DNA from: Candidatus Dormiibacterota bacterium
GTDB taxonomy: Bacteria > Chloroflexota > Dormibacteria > Dormibacterales > Dormibacteraceae
NCBI GenBank assembly: GCA_003169845.1
Contig: PNAG01000006.1
Location: 62,001 to 126,000, forward strand
Length of the DNA: 64,000 bases
Direction: 5' to 3'
Positions within the stretch are counted from its first letter, which is position 1. Each line of letters begins with the position of its first letter. The position numbers and the translations under genes were made by a program. Shown here piece after piece: positions 25,768 through 34,294 of this stretch. The notes below the pieces were generated by a model. That model was not told where the DNA came from. It worked only from the letters and a program-made list of their open reading frames with translations, and made no database searches.

Positions 25768-27146
25768 TACTGCCTCAATGGAACCGCCAGGACGAAGGTG
25801 CTTCCGCTGCCGGGGGTGGATTCGACGGTCAGATCCCCGTTGTGCATCCGCGCGATCTCCCGCGAGAGCCAGAGGCCGAGGCCGGTGCCCTGAACGTGCT
25901 GGGTGTTCTGGATGCGGCCGAAGCGTGTGAACAGGTTGGCCTGGTCCTGTGGATCGATGCCCACGCCCTGGTCGATGACCGCGACCGTGGCCATTCCGTC
26001 GTCGCGCCGGATCCGAACCGTGATGCCAGAGCCCGGAGGCGAGTACTTGGCCGCGTTGCTGAGCAGGTTCCTGACCACCATCTGGAAGCGGTCGGCGTCA
26101 AGGTCGGCTTCGACCGGCTCAGCCGGCTCGTCGACGTTTAGCTCGTGGCCGCGCAGCAGCATCTTCACTCCCTCGATCGCCCGGTCCGTGACATCGACGA
26201 CGTCGGCGGGACTCGTGTTGAGCTCCAACCGGCCCTCTTCGAGGCGCGCAGCCTCGAGCATCTGCTCCAACATCCAGTTGATCTCGTCTGACTTCGAGAT
26301 GAGCAGGGGAAGCACTGAGCTCGCCGTGGACGACAGCTCACCCAGGGAGCCGGCCTCGAACATGGTCAGGTACCCCTTGATGATCGTCATCGGTCCTCGC
26401 AACTCGTGCGACGCGATGTTCAGGAAGTCGCTCTTCGCTTTTTCGAGGGCCTGGATCCGTGAGGTCAGCGTCACCCGTTCGAGGCCGGCGGTGACGCTGG
26501 TCGCGTACTGGGCGAGCCGGCCGAGCTCGTCATCGCCGAAGCTCGGCGCCCGGCGTCCCGAGACGAGAACGATGGCCCCGGGACCCTTCTGCAGATCCAG
26601 CGGCACGATGAGCATGTCGTCCTTGCGCCATGGCTCGTGTCCCTGGCCGGCCACCGAGAGGAAGTCATTGCGAGCCGCGATCCGCTCCGCCTCGTCAGGA
26701 TCGACTCCGTGCGATGCGAGGATGGACCGGTCTGAATCGATGAGGAACGCGCTTTCACCGCCGACCAGGCGCTGGGCCCAACTGAGGGCCCGGTGCGCGA
26801 GCGTCTGGCGGTCTGGGCTGTAGAGAAGCAGGTCGTGGAGGGCGCTGCGGAACTGGTCTTCCTCCGGTTGCCGCCAAAAGCGTCGCAACCAGGCCGGAGG
26901 TGCGAAGCTGAAGTAGAGGATCGGCGCGACCGACAGCGTGAGAAGGTCGGTGACCAGCGTGCCGGCCTGTCCCCACCCGAGGCCAAAAGTGCCGATCATC
27001 ACGATTATGAGCACGCCGGCCGAAGCCAGCGCCAGGAGGCCGTGGCGCCGATCGGGCTGCCGGATCCAACTCACCGCAGTCCCGACCGCCAGGAGGCCGA
27101 AGGTGAGCGCGATGGCGACCTGGAGCACCAGGAGGAGGTCGGTCAT
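25767..27146 (-). CDS. Membrane sensor histidine kinase (orphan)
   Basis: 459 residues. Three membrane helices occupy residues 4-80, then a GAF-like region (about 115-215). The HisKA dimerisation helix has the phospho-acceptor His247 in FLNIASHELRGPM. The ATP-binding domain has the N box NLLSNAAKYSPPG, G1 DQGVGID and G2 GTGLGLWLSREI. All key kinase residues are present. No response regulator is adjacent; an alkA-like gene follows immediately, overlapping by one base. ATG start with TATTCT seven bases upstream. Confidence 0.92.
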   Translation of the reverse strand: MTDLLLVLQVAIALTFGLLAVGTAVSWIRQPDRRHGLLALASAGVLIIVMIGTFGLGWGQAGTLVTDLLTLSVAPILYFSFAPPAWLRRFWRQPEEDQFRSALHDLLLYSPDRQTLAHRALSWAQRLVGGESAFLIDSDRSILASHGVDPDEAERIAARNDFLSVAGQGHEPWRKDDMLIVPLDLQKGPGAIVLVSGRRAPSFGDDELGRLAQYATSVTAGLERVTLTSRIQALEKAKSDFLNIASHELRGPMTIIKGYLTMFEAGSLGELSSTASSVLPLLISKSDEINWMLEQMLEAARLEEGRLELNTSPADVVDVTDRAIEGVKMLLRGHELNVDEPAEPVEADLDADRFQMVVRNLLSNAAKYSPPGSGITVRIRRDDGMATVAVIDQGVGIDPQDQANLFTRFGRIQNTQHVQGTGLGLWLSREIARMHNGDLTVESTPGSGSTFVLAVPLRQ

Positions 27147-27153
27147 CCGGCCG

Positions 27154-27159
27154 AGAATA
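27154..27159 (-). promoter_or_regulatory. Candidate -10 box (leaderless) for the histidine kinase
   Basis: TATTCT on the minus strand, seven bases before the ATG at 27146, with no Shine-Dalgarno. Confidence 0.45.
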
Positions 27160-27197
27160 GCCTAAATGCCGATATTTCAACGACACGGGGTGAGCAG

Positions 27198-27647
27198 ATG
27201 AAATGGATAACCCGAAAGAATGCCAGCGTCGACCGGATCGCGTGCCCATGGTTGATCAAGCGCTTCATCGATCCCGATGCGGAGTTCATGTACGTGCCGG
27301 CCGCCGACGTGAGCAGCGTCGCGGAGCGAGAGGACGCGATCCCCTACGACGTCGGTGGCGTCGAGCTGGGGCACGTCGACGGCCGCTGCAGCTTTGAATC
27401 GATCATCCTCAAATACGGCCTGCACGACCCGGCGCTCGACCGGCTGGCCCAGATCGTGCATGGAGCCGATGTCAACGCAGACATCGACAAGACCCCGGAA
27501 GCAGCCGGTCTGAAAGCGGTCGCCCATGGTTTCGCCATGGTCCACGGCGAAAACGACCATTTGAAGATCGCCCTCGAGACGCCCCTCTACGACGCGCTAT
27601 ACGCCTGGTGTCAGCACGAGGTGGCGAAAGTCAGGCCGCCGGCGTAA
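27198..27647 (+). CDS. ChrB C-terminal-domain protein (chromate-resistance type)
   Basis: 149 residues. The start MKWITRKNASVDRIACPWLIKRFIDP and later VDGRCSFESIILKYGL match the C-terminal domain of ChrB. In longer ChrB proteins this domain accompanies a regulator for the ChrA chromate transporter. Here it stands alone, with no chrA in view, so the role is uncertain and may be a general metal/redox enzyme. The invariant Cys in ACPW and His residues could be ligands. The reading frame is open far upstream, but upstream codons overlap the histidine kinase gene. Its 3' end overlaps the convergent VOC gene by 17 bases. Confidence 0.75.
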   Translation: MKWITRKNASVDRIACPWLIKRFIDPDAEFMYVPAADVSSVAEREDAIPYDVGGVELGHVDGRCSFESIILKYGLHDPALDRLAQIVHGADVNADIDKTPEAAGLKAVAHGFAMVHGENDHLKIALETPLYDALYAWCQHEVAKVRPPA

Positions 27648-28386
27648 GGGCGATCCCGTCCGGATCCGTGCGCGGCCCATCGAGCCGCCGGATCTCGAAG
27701 CCCTGAAGCCCTCGCACGCCGGGTTCGACCGTCGCGGCGCCATGACCCTCGAGCAGGTTGATCCCGAGATGGTGGTGGTAGCCGTCCCAGCTCATAAAGC
27801 GCATGACCCGACCCGCCTCAGCCATCAGCTCCATGCCCATCGACTCATAGAAGGCCTGAGAGCTGTCCAGGTCGGCCACGTTGAGGTGCATGTGACCCAG
27901 CACCGTGCCGCTGGAGAATTGCTTCTCCGGCTTCTCCGCGATTCTCATGAGCCGGTCGAAATCCAGGTGATCGGTGCCGATGTTCAGGCGGCCGTTCGGA
28001 TACTGCCACTCGCTTCTCGGACGGTCCGCGTAGACCTCGATGCCATTTCCTTCGGGGTCGTCGAAATAGAGAGCCTGGCTGACGAAGTGATCGGCCGTGC
28101 CGGTCAGCGGGAGGCGCTCTTCGATGGAGCGCTGCAGGAAGCCGCCCAGCTCCTCTTCGCTCGGGAGAAGGATCGCGAAGTGGTAGAGGCCGGCCGTGTG
28201 CCGCGGGCGCCCATTCCCCCCGGGCAGGGCCTTGAGGCGAAGCAGAGTCGAGCCGCCGGCGCCGAGCGTGGCGGCGCCGGCCTCGTCACCGATTCGAGTC
28301 AGCCCGAACCGCTCGTAGAAAGCCACCTCGCGGGCGAGGTCGAGCACCTTGAGCTCAACCGAGCCAAGCGGCCATTCAGATTGCAT
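27631..28386 (-). CDS. VOC-superfamily protein, catechol-2,3-dioxygenase-like (CatE type)
   Basis: 251 residues made of two paired beta-alpha-beta-beta-beta modules. Likely metal ligands are His in GLYHFAILL, His in GHMHLNVADL and Glu in GNGIEVYAD or the C-terminal region. The architecture matches ring-cleaving dioxygenases such as CatE, or glyoxalase-type enzymes. It is 32 bases downstream of the tetR gene at 28419-28991 and probably in one operon with it. It may thus be induced by an aromatic or quinone ligand. Confidence 0.83.
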   Translation of the reverse strand: MQSEWPLGSVELKVLDLAREVAFYERFGLTRIGDEAGAATLGAGGSTLLRLKALPGGNGRPRHTAGLYHFAILLPSEEELGGFLQRSIEERLPLTGTADHFVSQALYFDDPEGNGIEVYADRPRSEWQYPNGRLNIGTDHLDFDRLMRIAEKPEKQFSSGTVLGHMHLNVADLDSSQAFYESMGMELMAEAGRVMRFMSWDGYHHHLGINLLEGHGAATVEPGVRGLQGFEIRRLDGPRTDPDGIALTPAA

Positions 28387-28418
28387 AACGAATTCAATCT
28401 ACCCAGGGATGGCGATCG

Positions 28419-28991
28419 CTAACACTGCGGCGCTTCCCGTGGCAGGAGGCTCATCAGCTCGGCAGCGACGGTTTCCAGCGGCCCACTGTCGCCCTCAGCC
28501 CGGCACAGGATGAGGGCGCCTTCCATGCCCGCCAGGGTGGCCAGGGCGATCGGAGCTGCACGATCAGATGGAACCCCAACCGCCTGGAGCTGCTGGGCCA
28601 AAAGGTCGACCCACGACCTGAATGTCGAGCGTACGACGTCGATCAAGCCCGGCTCGCCGGCGGCCGTGTCGATCGCGACTCCGGCCACCACGCAGCCGGC
28701 GGCGCCTCCCGAGGCCAGCACCGTCCGGCGCCACATTTCGATGAAGCACTCCAGCACGCCAGCCGCGGTGGTCGCTGGGCACGCACGTTGGTATGCAATC
28801 ACCCGCTCCGAGGTCCACCGCATGGCGTCCGCGGCGAGCTGTTCCTTGCCATCCGGAAAGTGGTGGTAGATAGATCCGCGCGGTGCGCCGCTGTTGGCCA
28901 GCACGTCCGAGAAGGAGGTCGCGCTCACGCCGCGGGTTCGGATGAGCGAGGCGGCGCTGCTCACCATCTTCGCCCGGCTGTTCGTCGTCAT
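28419..28991 (-). CDS. TetR-family repressor (LmrA/YxaF type)
   Basis: 190 residues. The N-terminal HTH is TSFSDVLANSGAPRGSIYHHFPDGKEQL near residues 24-52. The C-terminal half (GVLECFIEMWRRTVLASGGAAGCVVAGVAIDTA) resembles the LmrA/YxaF C-terminal domain. It is divergent from the tautomerase gene, and the gap holds two matching palindromes. It probably represses itself, the VOC gene and the tautomerase, making a small aromatic- or quinone-response unit. Confidence 0.88.
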   Translation of the reverse strand: MTTNSRAKMVSSAASLIRTRGVSATSFSDVLANSGAPRGSIYHHFPDGKEQLAADAMRWTSERVIAYQRACPATTAAGVLECFIEMWRRTVLASGGAAGCVVAGVAIDTAAGEPGLIDVVRSTFRSWVDLLAQQLQAVGVPSDRAAPIALATLAGMEGALILCRAEGDSGPLETVAAELMSLLPREAPQC

Positions 28992-29008
28992 CGTGCCTCC
29001 CCCTTGAC

Positions 29009-29062
29009 TATGACGATCAGCATAGGTTAAGGTTGGCCCTGGATGGTATGACGACCGTCATA
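29009..29062. promoter_or_regulatory. Two palindromic operators between tetR and tautomerase genes
   Basis: Site 1 at 29009-29024 is TATGACGATCAGCATA. Site 2 at 29047-29062 is TATGACGACCGTCATA, a perfect 16-bp palindrome. They agree at 13 of 16 positions. Site 1 overlaps a TTGACT -35-like hexamer at 29004-29009. Probably bound by the TetR protein encoded at 28419-28991. Confidence 0.75.
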
Positions 29063-29079
29063 ATCCAAGGAGACCGACC

Positions 29080-29502
29080 GTGCCAATGATCGACGTGTAC
29101 GCCACCGCCGGCACATTCAAGGACAGGAAAGGACTGGCCAAGGACCTCGCCACAGCCGTGATGCGGTGGGAGGGCGTCCCGAGCATCCCGTTGTTCAAAG
29201 ACAACACTGCGGCGCTCGTCCACGAGCTGCCACCCGACTCTGCGTCCAACGTTTCCGGTGAGAGCAACTACGTCCGCATCCAGGTGTTGACCCCAGTCGG
29301 CGTCCTGGATCGTAACAAGCAGCTCGGCGTTGTCAGGGAGCTGACAGACATCGCCGCCGCAGCGGCCGGTGATCCGACGCTCACCGAACGCACCTGGGTG
29401 CTGATCACCGAGTCGCCGGAGGGCGGTTGGGGAATCAATGGGCACGCCAACACCGGCGCCGATATCGTCGCGGCCGCCCGTCGCGCGCTCGCAGGAAAGT
29501 AG
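29080..29502 (+). CDS. Tautomerase-superfamily protein
   Basis: 140 residues. The GTG start is followed directly by Pro (M-P-M-I-D-V-Y), so after Met removal Pro1 becomes the catalytic amine that defines the tautomerase superfamily. The length and the paired halves suit the longer cis-CaaD/MSAD-like forms rather than the 62-residue 4-OT. AAGGAG lies eight bases before the start. It is controlled by the operators upstream. With the dioxygenase-like VOC gene across the gap, a role in aromatic or ring-cleavage product metabolism is likely but not proven. Confidence 0.8.
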   Translation: MPMIDVYATAGTFKDRKGLAKDLATAVMRWEGVPSIPLFKDNTAALVHELPPDSASNVSGESNYVRIQVLTPVGVLDRNKQLGVVRELTDIAAAAAGDPTLTERTWVLITESPEGGWGINGHANTGADIVAAARRALAGK

Positions 29503-29520
29503 GTCCGAGTGGGCAGAGAG

Positions 29521-29595
29521 TGGCTGGGGAGGAAGGATTCGAACCTTCAACCTTCTGATCCAGAGTCAGCTGCGCTACCGTTGCGCCACTCCCCA
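29521..29595 (-). tRNA. tRNA-Gln (anticodon CUG), CCA encoded
   Basis: 75 bases on the minus strand. The acceptor stem TGGGGAG pairs with CTCCCCA, followed by G and an encoded CCA. The anticodon loop is CTCTGGA with anticodon CTG, and the T arm contains GGTTCGAATCC. It closely follows the tRNA-Gln plan, including the T1-A72-like start. Confidence 0.95.
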
Positions 29596-29733
29596 AACTT
29601 GCCGTCGTGCGCGCTCCATTGTTCCAGCTAGTGCCGGGCAATTGGAGCCGCGTGCGAGTCCGTTCGCCGGCGACAAATTGTTGCTGATTTTGTTACGTTG
29701 TCGTTGGGACGATCCTCGGGTCGACCCTCTGAG

Positions 29734-29771
29734 GCCCCGCGGTTTTTACCCCCCGTGGGGCTTCTTCTTTT
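29734..29771 (+). terminator. Rho-independent terminator
   Basis: Stem GCCCCGCGG (29734-29742) with CCGTGGGGC (29753-29761), one wobble position, followed by the pyrimidine run TTCTTCTTTT. On the plus strand it lies 230 bases after the tautomerase gene, past the antisense tRNA. Confidence 0.75.
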
Positions 29772-29793
29772 GTCCCGCCACCGGTGCGGGCGG

Positions 29794-30168
29794 CTATTCC
29801 CGGGTGATGACGACGTCCGGCTTCTTGGACCCTTCCGACCGCACGGTCATCCGGATGGAGAGTGCCTCACGCGTTCCCATCAGCCGGCCGATAGAGTGCT
29901 CCACGAGCGTCTTGGCGCGGTGCAGGTTGACCGCCCAGCCGACGCCGAAAACCCGATCGCTGAAGAGATGGTCGGAATCCGGGTTCCAGTACGCATCCCG
30001 GATGCGCTGCCAGGTCGGAGGCCGAAAATCGTAGGGAACCATGCCGAAAACGCGGCCTTCCCACGTTCGCTCGGGCTCGGGCTTGGACAGCTCCGTCGCG
30101 ACCGCGGCCACGACGAGGCCGAACGCTGCGAACCGCACCAACCGCCTGACGCGTCGTAAAGTCCGCAT
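29794..30168 (-). CDS. Small membrane-anchored protein, DUF5808-like
   Basis: 124 residues. One N-terminal membrane segment (LVRFAAFGLVVAAVATEL) is followed by YDFRPPTWQRIRDAYWNPDSDHLFSDRVFGVGWAVNLHRA. The pattern YDFR-P-T...R..WNP....F....FG.GW..N resembles DUF5808. Function unknown. Divergent from yvcK. Confidence 0.7.
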   Translation of the reverse strand: MRTLRRVRRLVRFAAFGLVVAAVATELSKPEPERTWEGRVFGMVPYDFRPPTWQRIRDAYWNPDSDHLFSDRVFGVGWAVNLHRAKTLVEHSIGRLMGTREALSIRMTVRSEGSKKPDVVITRE

Positions 30169-30234
30169 ACTTCAGTGAAGCGTAGTACCAAAGTAACTTT
30201 GCACGTTTTGAATCCGTTGTTGCACTCGGGGTAG

Positions 30235-31509
30235 ATGGCCACAAGACTTCAGTCCACGACACGTTGGCTGCGGTGGCTAACGCCTGGTCTCCAGATCAAG
30301 CGTTGGCTCCTACTGCTCATGGCCGCCGAGCTGGTGCTCGTGCTCGGAGTCGCCTACGCCCTGAAAGAGCTCTATCAGACGACGTCACTACCGCACCAGT
30401 TCTACTACATCACCCTGCAGTTCCTTCCGTACTGGGCCCGCGCGGTGATCTTTGGACTCTTCGGCGTTGGGCTGCTGCTGTTCAGCTACCTGAAGCTCAC
30501 GCAATCCGTCCTCGGACCGTTTCTCCCCGGCAACAGCACCAGCAGCATCGTCGAGATCATCCATGCGTTTCGCCTGCGTGGTCGCGGTCCTCGCATCGTC
30601 GCGATCGGCGGCGGCACCGGCTTGAGCTCGCTGCTCCGCGGGTTGAAGGTCTATACGTCCAATCTCTCGGTCATCGTCACCGTGGCGGACGACGGCGGTT
30701 CGTCAGGAAGGCTGCGCGACGAGTACCGGATCTTGCCTCCGGGTGACTTCCGCCAATGCCTCATCGCGCTGGCCGATGCCGAGCCGTTGATGAAGCAGCT
30801 CTTCGATCACCGCTTCAAAGAGGGTTCACTGGACGGCCACTCATTCGGGAACCTTTTCATCATGGCGATGGCTGACGTCACCGGTAACTTCGAGCACGCG
30901 CTGCGCGAGTCGGGCAAGGTCCTCGCGGTGAAAGGCACGATCCTGCCGTCGACGCTGCAGGACGTCACCCTGGTCGCATCCATCAACGGCGGCATGGTGG
31001 CGGGCGAATCGAAGATTCCGATGCAGCACGCACCGATCAGCCATGTCTTCCTCAAGCCGGATGGCGCTCAGATCAACCCCGAGGCCGCTCAGGCCATCCT
31101 CAACGCAGAGCTGATCATCATCGGCCCCGGCTCCCTCTATACCTCGATCATGCCCAACCTCCTCGTCGAAGGAATGGTCGAGGCCATCAAAGCCTCTCCG
31201 GCGCTGAAGGTTTACATCTGCAACCTGGCCGCGCAAGACGGCGAGACCGAGGGGTATGGCGTCGACGACTACCTGCGCGTGATCCGAGAGCACGTGGGCG
31301 CCAACCTGTTCGATTTCGTGCTCGTCAACTCAAACCTCTCTCACGTGCCGACCGGCGGGCAATCGCAGGTCGTTTTCAAGACCAGCGACTCGAACAACCA
31401 TCCCGAGGTCCGGTTCATCGCCGCCGACGTGGTCAACGCGAAGCTGCCCTCCCACCACGACCCGGAAAAGCTCGCTCGCACGATCATGCGAAAGGTCTGG
31501 CAGGCCTAG
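30235..31509 (+). CDS. yvcK: YvcK-family UDP-sugar-binding/gluconeogenesis factor with N-terminal membrane hairpin
   Basis: 424 residues. The first ~100 residues hold two membrane helices (WLLLLMAAELVLVLGVAYAL and YWARAVIFGLFGVGLLLFSYL). The YvcK core begins with RIVAIGGGTGLSSLLRGLK and TVADDGGSSGRLRDEYRILPPGDFRQCL, which bind the UDP-sugar. B. subtilis YvcK binds UDP-GlcNAc and affects cell-wall synthesis and growth on gluconeogenic carbon. The usual partners rapZ and whiA are not adjacent. The membrane hairpin is a lineage-specific addition. Confidence 0.92.
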   Translation: MATRLQSTTRWLRWLTPGLQIKRWLLLLMAAELVLVLGVAYALKELYQTTSLPHQFYYITLQFLPYWARAVIFGLFGVGLLLFSYLKLTQSVLGPFLPGNSTSSIVEIIHAFRLRGRGPRIVAIGGGTGLSSLLRGLKVYTSNLSVIVTVADDGGSSGRLRDEYRILPPGDFRQCLIALADAEPLMKQLFDHRFKEGSLDGHSFGNLFIMAMADVTGNFEHALRESGKVLAVKGTILPSTLQDVTLVASINGGMVAGESKIPMQHAPISHVFLKPDGAQINPEAAQAILNAELIIIGPGSLYTSIMPNLLVEGMVEAIKASPALKVYICNLAAQDGETEGYGVDDYLRVIREHVGANLFDFVLVNSNLSHVPTGGQSQVVFKTSDSNNHPEVRFIAADVVNAKLPSHHDPEKLARTIMRKVWQA

Positions 31510-32447
31510 CCACCCGCCGCAGGCGCGCGATGGCGCCACCAACGGTTGAACGACTCGACGATCAGCGCCGCTACGGCCACGTAGATGAAGCCATCTAGAG
31601 CGTCCACCACGTAGTGCTCTCCGAGATAAACGACGGACAGCAGCACGGCGGCCGTCCACAGGATCAATCCAATCGCGAGCGGACGGTAGCGCGACCACGC
31701 ATAGACCGCGGCCAGCGCCGGGAAAGCGGCGTGCAGCGAAGGAAACGCGGCGAACTGGTTCGGGTTGAGATGTGTATACAGGGGCGAGACGAAGTAGTTG
31801 TTGCCCCAGAGTTTGTCCACCGTCTCGTTCAGGATTTTGTGTACCACTTGAGAGTCCGGCACCCGTCCCTCCTGGAATTGATACCAGGGCGGCGCTGAGG
31901 GAAAGAAAAGATAGGTGACAAACGAGAGAAGCGCCATCAACAGCAGCGCGGCAATGAACCTACGGTAGTGCTCCCGGCTCCGAATCCAGAACACAAAGCC
32001 CACAAGGATCGGAAGCGGGAAATGCATGAAGTAGAAGAACATCGCGATGACGTCTTGTGGGCTGACCGTCTCGATTCGATAGAAGTCATGTTGCAGAGTG
32101 AGTGTCGGCAGCGTGCCGCCGAAGACGGTCCGCTCGAGTCCCGACAGGTCGTGAGGGGCAAAACCTGTCTTGGCAGCGAAACCCCGCATCGCCTCATAGG
32201 CGAAGAACAGGATCAGAAACGGTCCCCAGTCGGCGATGAAGGTGCGGCCACGACCCAGAGCTATCGCGATGACCAGCAGAGCGAAGACCACGAACTCTGG
32301 CTCGATCGAGATTCCTTTCCAGAGCATCACGCCGAAGATGAGCGCGAGATAGAGAACGCTTCCTACGAGGATCACTCGCGAGCGGCGAGCCTTCGGTGGC
32401 GCCGCCGCCTCGATCGGTCGCTCCTGGAGCTCAGTGGGTGCGGACAA
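31506..32447 (-). CDS. PAP2-superfamily membrane phosphatase/transferase (Aur1/IPC synthase-like)
   Basis: 313 residues with about seven membrane helices. Late phosphatase motifs are FPSLHAAFPALAAVYAW (C2) and LGEHYVVDALDGF (C3) near residues 230-290, giving the two catalytic His. The long first half, with HFPLPILVGFVFWI, resembles the inositol-phosphotransferase Aur1 branch rather than simple PAP2 enzymes. Likely role is phospholipid head-group transfer or isoprenyl-lipid dephosphorylation. TTG start; it overlaps the RidA gene by 17 bases. Confidence 0.83.
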   Translation of the reverse strand: MSAPTELQERPIEAAAPPKARRSRVILVGSVLYLALIFGVMLWKGISIEPEFVVFALLVIAIALGRGRTFIADWGPFLILFFAYEAMRGFAAKTGFAPHDLSGLERTVFGGTLPTLTLQHDFYRIETVSPQDVIAMFFYFMHFPLPILVGFVFWIRSREHYRRFIAALLLMALLSFVTYLFFPSAPPWYQFQEGRVPDSQVVHKILNETVDKLWGNNYFVSPLYTHLNPNQFAAFPSLHAAFPALAAVYAWSRYRPLAIGLILWTAAVLLSVVYLGEHYVVDALDGFIYVAVAALIVESFNRWWRHRAPAAGG

Positions 32448-32907
32448 CCGCCACCGCCGCGATCTCGACCGTAACCGAGAACGGAAGGGCGTTCGCGCCC
32501 AGTGCTATCCGCGTATGGCGGCCGGCCTCGCCCAACACGTCGACCATGAGATCGGAGGCGCCGTTCAGCACTTTCGGCTGATCGCCAAAACCCTCCGCCG
32601 AGAGCACGAAGCCGATCAGCTGTGTCACCTGCTCCACGTTCTCGAGCCCGGCGGCAGAGTCGATCTGAGCCAGCACGTTGAGCGCGCACACGCGAGCGCG
32701 TGCCTGCGCGTCCTCGACGGAAACCTCGTCAGGGCAGCGACCCGTAAGGCGCTTGCCCTCCGCGACGGAGACCTGCCCGGCCACGTACAGAAGCGCGCGA
32801 TCACGGCCGATGGGCACCAGTCGCGTGGGCAGGTACGAGGCGACGGCTGCCGGCGGGGTGGGCAGCTCGAGTCCGAGCTCTCGCAAACGTTCGTGAGGCT
32901 TGCTCAA
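32431..32907 (-). CDS. RidA-family (YjgF/UK114) protein
   Basis: 158 residues. The family core is LLYVAGQVSV, the middle helix VEQVTQLIGFVLSAEGF, and GRHTRIALGANALPFSVTVEIAAVAVV, which carries the conserved Arg that binds imine carboxylates. RidA hydrolyses reactive enamine/imine products of PLP enzymes. This belongs to the longer YjgH/Rid-like subgroups. TTG start with TAGACT eight bases before it. Confidence 0.88.
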   Translation of the reverse strand: MSKPHERLRELGLELPTPPAAVASYLPTRLVPIGRDRALLYVAGQVSVAEGKRLTGRCPDEVSVEDAQARARVCALNVLAQIDSAAGLENVEQVTQLIGFVLSAEGFGDQPKVLNGASDLMVDVLGEAGRHTRIALGANALPFSVTVEIAAVAVVRTH

Positions 32908-32915
32908 CTCGAGGG

Positions 32916-32921
32916 AGTCTA
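32916..32921 (-). promoter_or_regulatory. Candidate -10 box (leaderless) for the RidA gene
   Basis: TAGACT on the minus strand with eight bases to the TTG at 32907. Confidence 0.3.
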
Positions 32922-32926
32922 CTCAG

Positions 32927-34228
32927 TCACCCGCGCCGGCCGCGCATGTGGGCGACGACTGCGAGCAGCACCACCACCAGCGCTCCGAGGCCCAGCCCGA
33001 CATACGGCGCCTGTGACGACGTGAGGAGGTCGAGCACGCCGTTGCGCGGCGATCCCGCAGCAGCGCGGCTCCCGCTCGCGACCGGCGCCGGCGAGCCGAA
33101 TGGGCCTTGAGGCGTTCCCCCGGTGTCGTGGTAAACCCAGAGGGACGCGACGTGGTCCGACGGCCGGAAGGTGGCGACGTACAGCGTGGGTGACTCGTCA
33201 TTGGAAACTGCCAGGGCAGTGATCGATCGCATCGGCGGCACGAGCGATATGAACGTCTGACCTGCATCGTTTGTCCGCCACAAGCCGCCCGCGCCCGAGC
33301 CGCCCCCATCGCTTGCGGCATAGAACCGGTCGAAATGGTCGGTGATGAACGCGATCTGCGTGTAGTCGGTCGAAGGCAGCTGATTTCCACCACTCAAAGG
33401 GGTGAACGAGGCACCGTTGTCGGTGGATGAGAACAGTCCCGCGTTGGTGCCGATGACGATGGGCCTGACGTCACCCACCAGTGGAAGGGGTCCGGCGGCG
33501 AGCTTGACCACGTATGTGCCGCTGATCGCCGGGTTCAGCGGGGTCCAGGTCGCGCCGCCGTCGGCACTCTGAAACGCGGGCAGGCTGCCGGTGGAAAGGG
33601 GGCCATCCGCGCCGGCGATCATGCGCACCGGCACGTGCACCGCTGCGACAGTCAGCGCATCGATGCTCCAGCCCGCAAGGCCAGATTGCGACCAGGAGCT
33701 TCCATCGGGGCTGATGAAGACGCCCTTGTCCGTTCCGGCCGCGACGAACGTGAGCGAAAAGGCGAAAGCTCGAACCACCCGGCCTTCGAGGCCGCTCGCG
33801 ACAGACCATGTGCCGCCGGCATCCGCGCTCACCAGCGCACCGCCGCCACGAGTCCCGGCCAGGACCATGCCGGGCTTGTAAGGGCTGAAGACGATCGCGG
33901 TCGACACGGACGCGCCGCTGTGCACGGAGGTCCAGGTCGAGCCGCCATCAGTGCTTCTGAGCAACGAGCCATCCGAGCTGCCCGCGATCAGGCGCTGGCT
34001 GTTCGCCGGGTCGACGGCCAGCGCGAAGATCGCGGAGCGGCCCTGGTGAGGCAGCGGCTTCAGGGCCATCCAGGTTGAGGGCGGCGGCGCCTCGGCGAGG
34101 GCCGCGTTTGCGGCGAACACGCCCACCCACAGCGCCAATACCGTGGCGCCAATCAGGGGGGCCCATCCTGCTCGCGCTTGCGCGCCAAGACGTAGGCCAG
34201 GAAGGGACACGAGCCTGCCGATTATCAC
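32927..34228 (-). CDS. Exported Asp-box beta-propeller protein with C-terminal anchor
   Basis: About 433 residues. The N-terminal segment WAPLIGATVLALWVGVFAANAALA is signal-like. Then come repeated Asp-box/BNR motifs: RSTDGGSTW, VSADAGGTW, ISPDGSSW, QSADGGATW, SSTDNGASF and RTNDAGQTF. These mark sialidase/Ycf48-type propeller blades. A Gly/Pro/Ser linker and one C-terminal helix (VGLGLGALVVVLLAVVAHM) plus basic residues anchor it to the membrane, with the propeller outside. GTG 34228 was chosen; the frame stays open upstream, but that part overlaps the divergent gene. Function unknown, perhaps an assembly or binding scaffold. Confidence 0.75.
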   Translation of the reverse strand: MIIGRLVSLPGLRLGAQARAGWAPLIGATVLALWVGVFAANAALAEAPPPSTWMALKPLPHQGRSAIFALAVDPANSQRLIAGSSDGSLLRSTDGGSTWTSVHSGASVSTAIVFSPYKPGMVLAGTRGGGALVSADAGGTWSVASGLEGRVVRAFAFSLTFVAAGTDKGVFISPDGSSWSQSGLAGWSIDALTVAAVHVPVRMIAGADGPLSTGSLPAFQSADGGATWTPLNPAISGTYVVKLAAGPLPLVGDVRPIVIGTNAGLFSSTDNGASFTPLSGGNQLPSTDYTQIAFITDHFDRFYAASDGGGSGAGGLWRTNDAGQTFISLVPPMRSITALAVSNDESPTLYVATFRPSDHVASLWVYHDTGGTPQGPFGSPAPVASGSRAAAGSPRNGVLDLLTSSQAPYVGLGLGALVVVLLAVVAHMRGRRG

Positions 34229-34282
34229 CCAAGCCGGGGAGTCGACGAGAGGGGGGCTCGGCCCCGCCCCCAGCCATTTGCC

Positions 34283-34288
34283 TACAAT
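34283..34288 (+). promoter_or_regulatory. Candidate -10 box (leaderless) for 34295
   Basis: TACAAT, six bases before the GTG at 34295 and no Shine-Dalgarno: the clearest leaderless-type site in the window. Confidence 0.5.
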
Positions 34289-34294
34289 CCGAGC

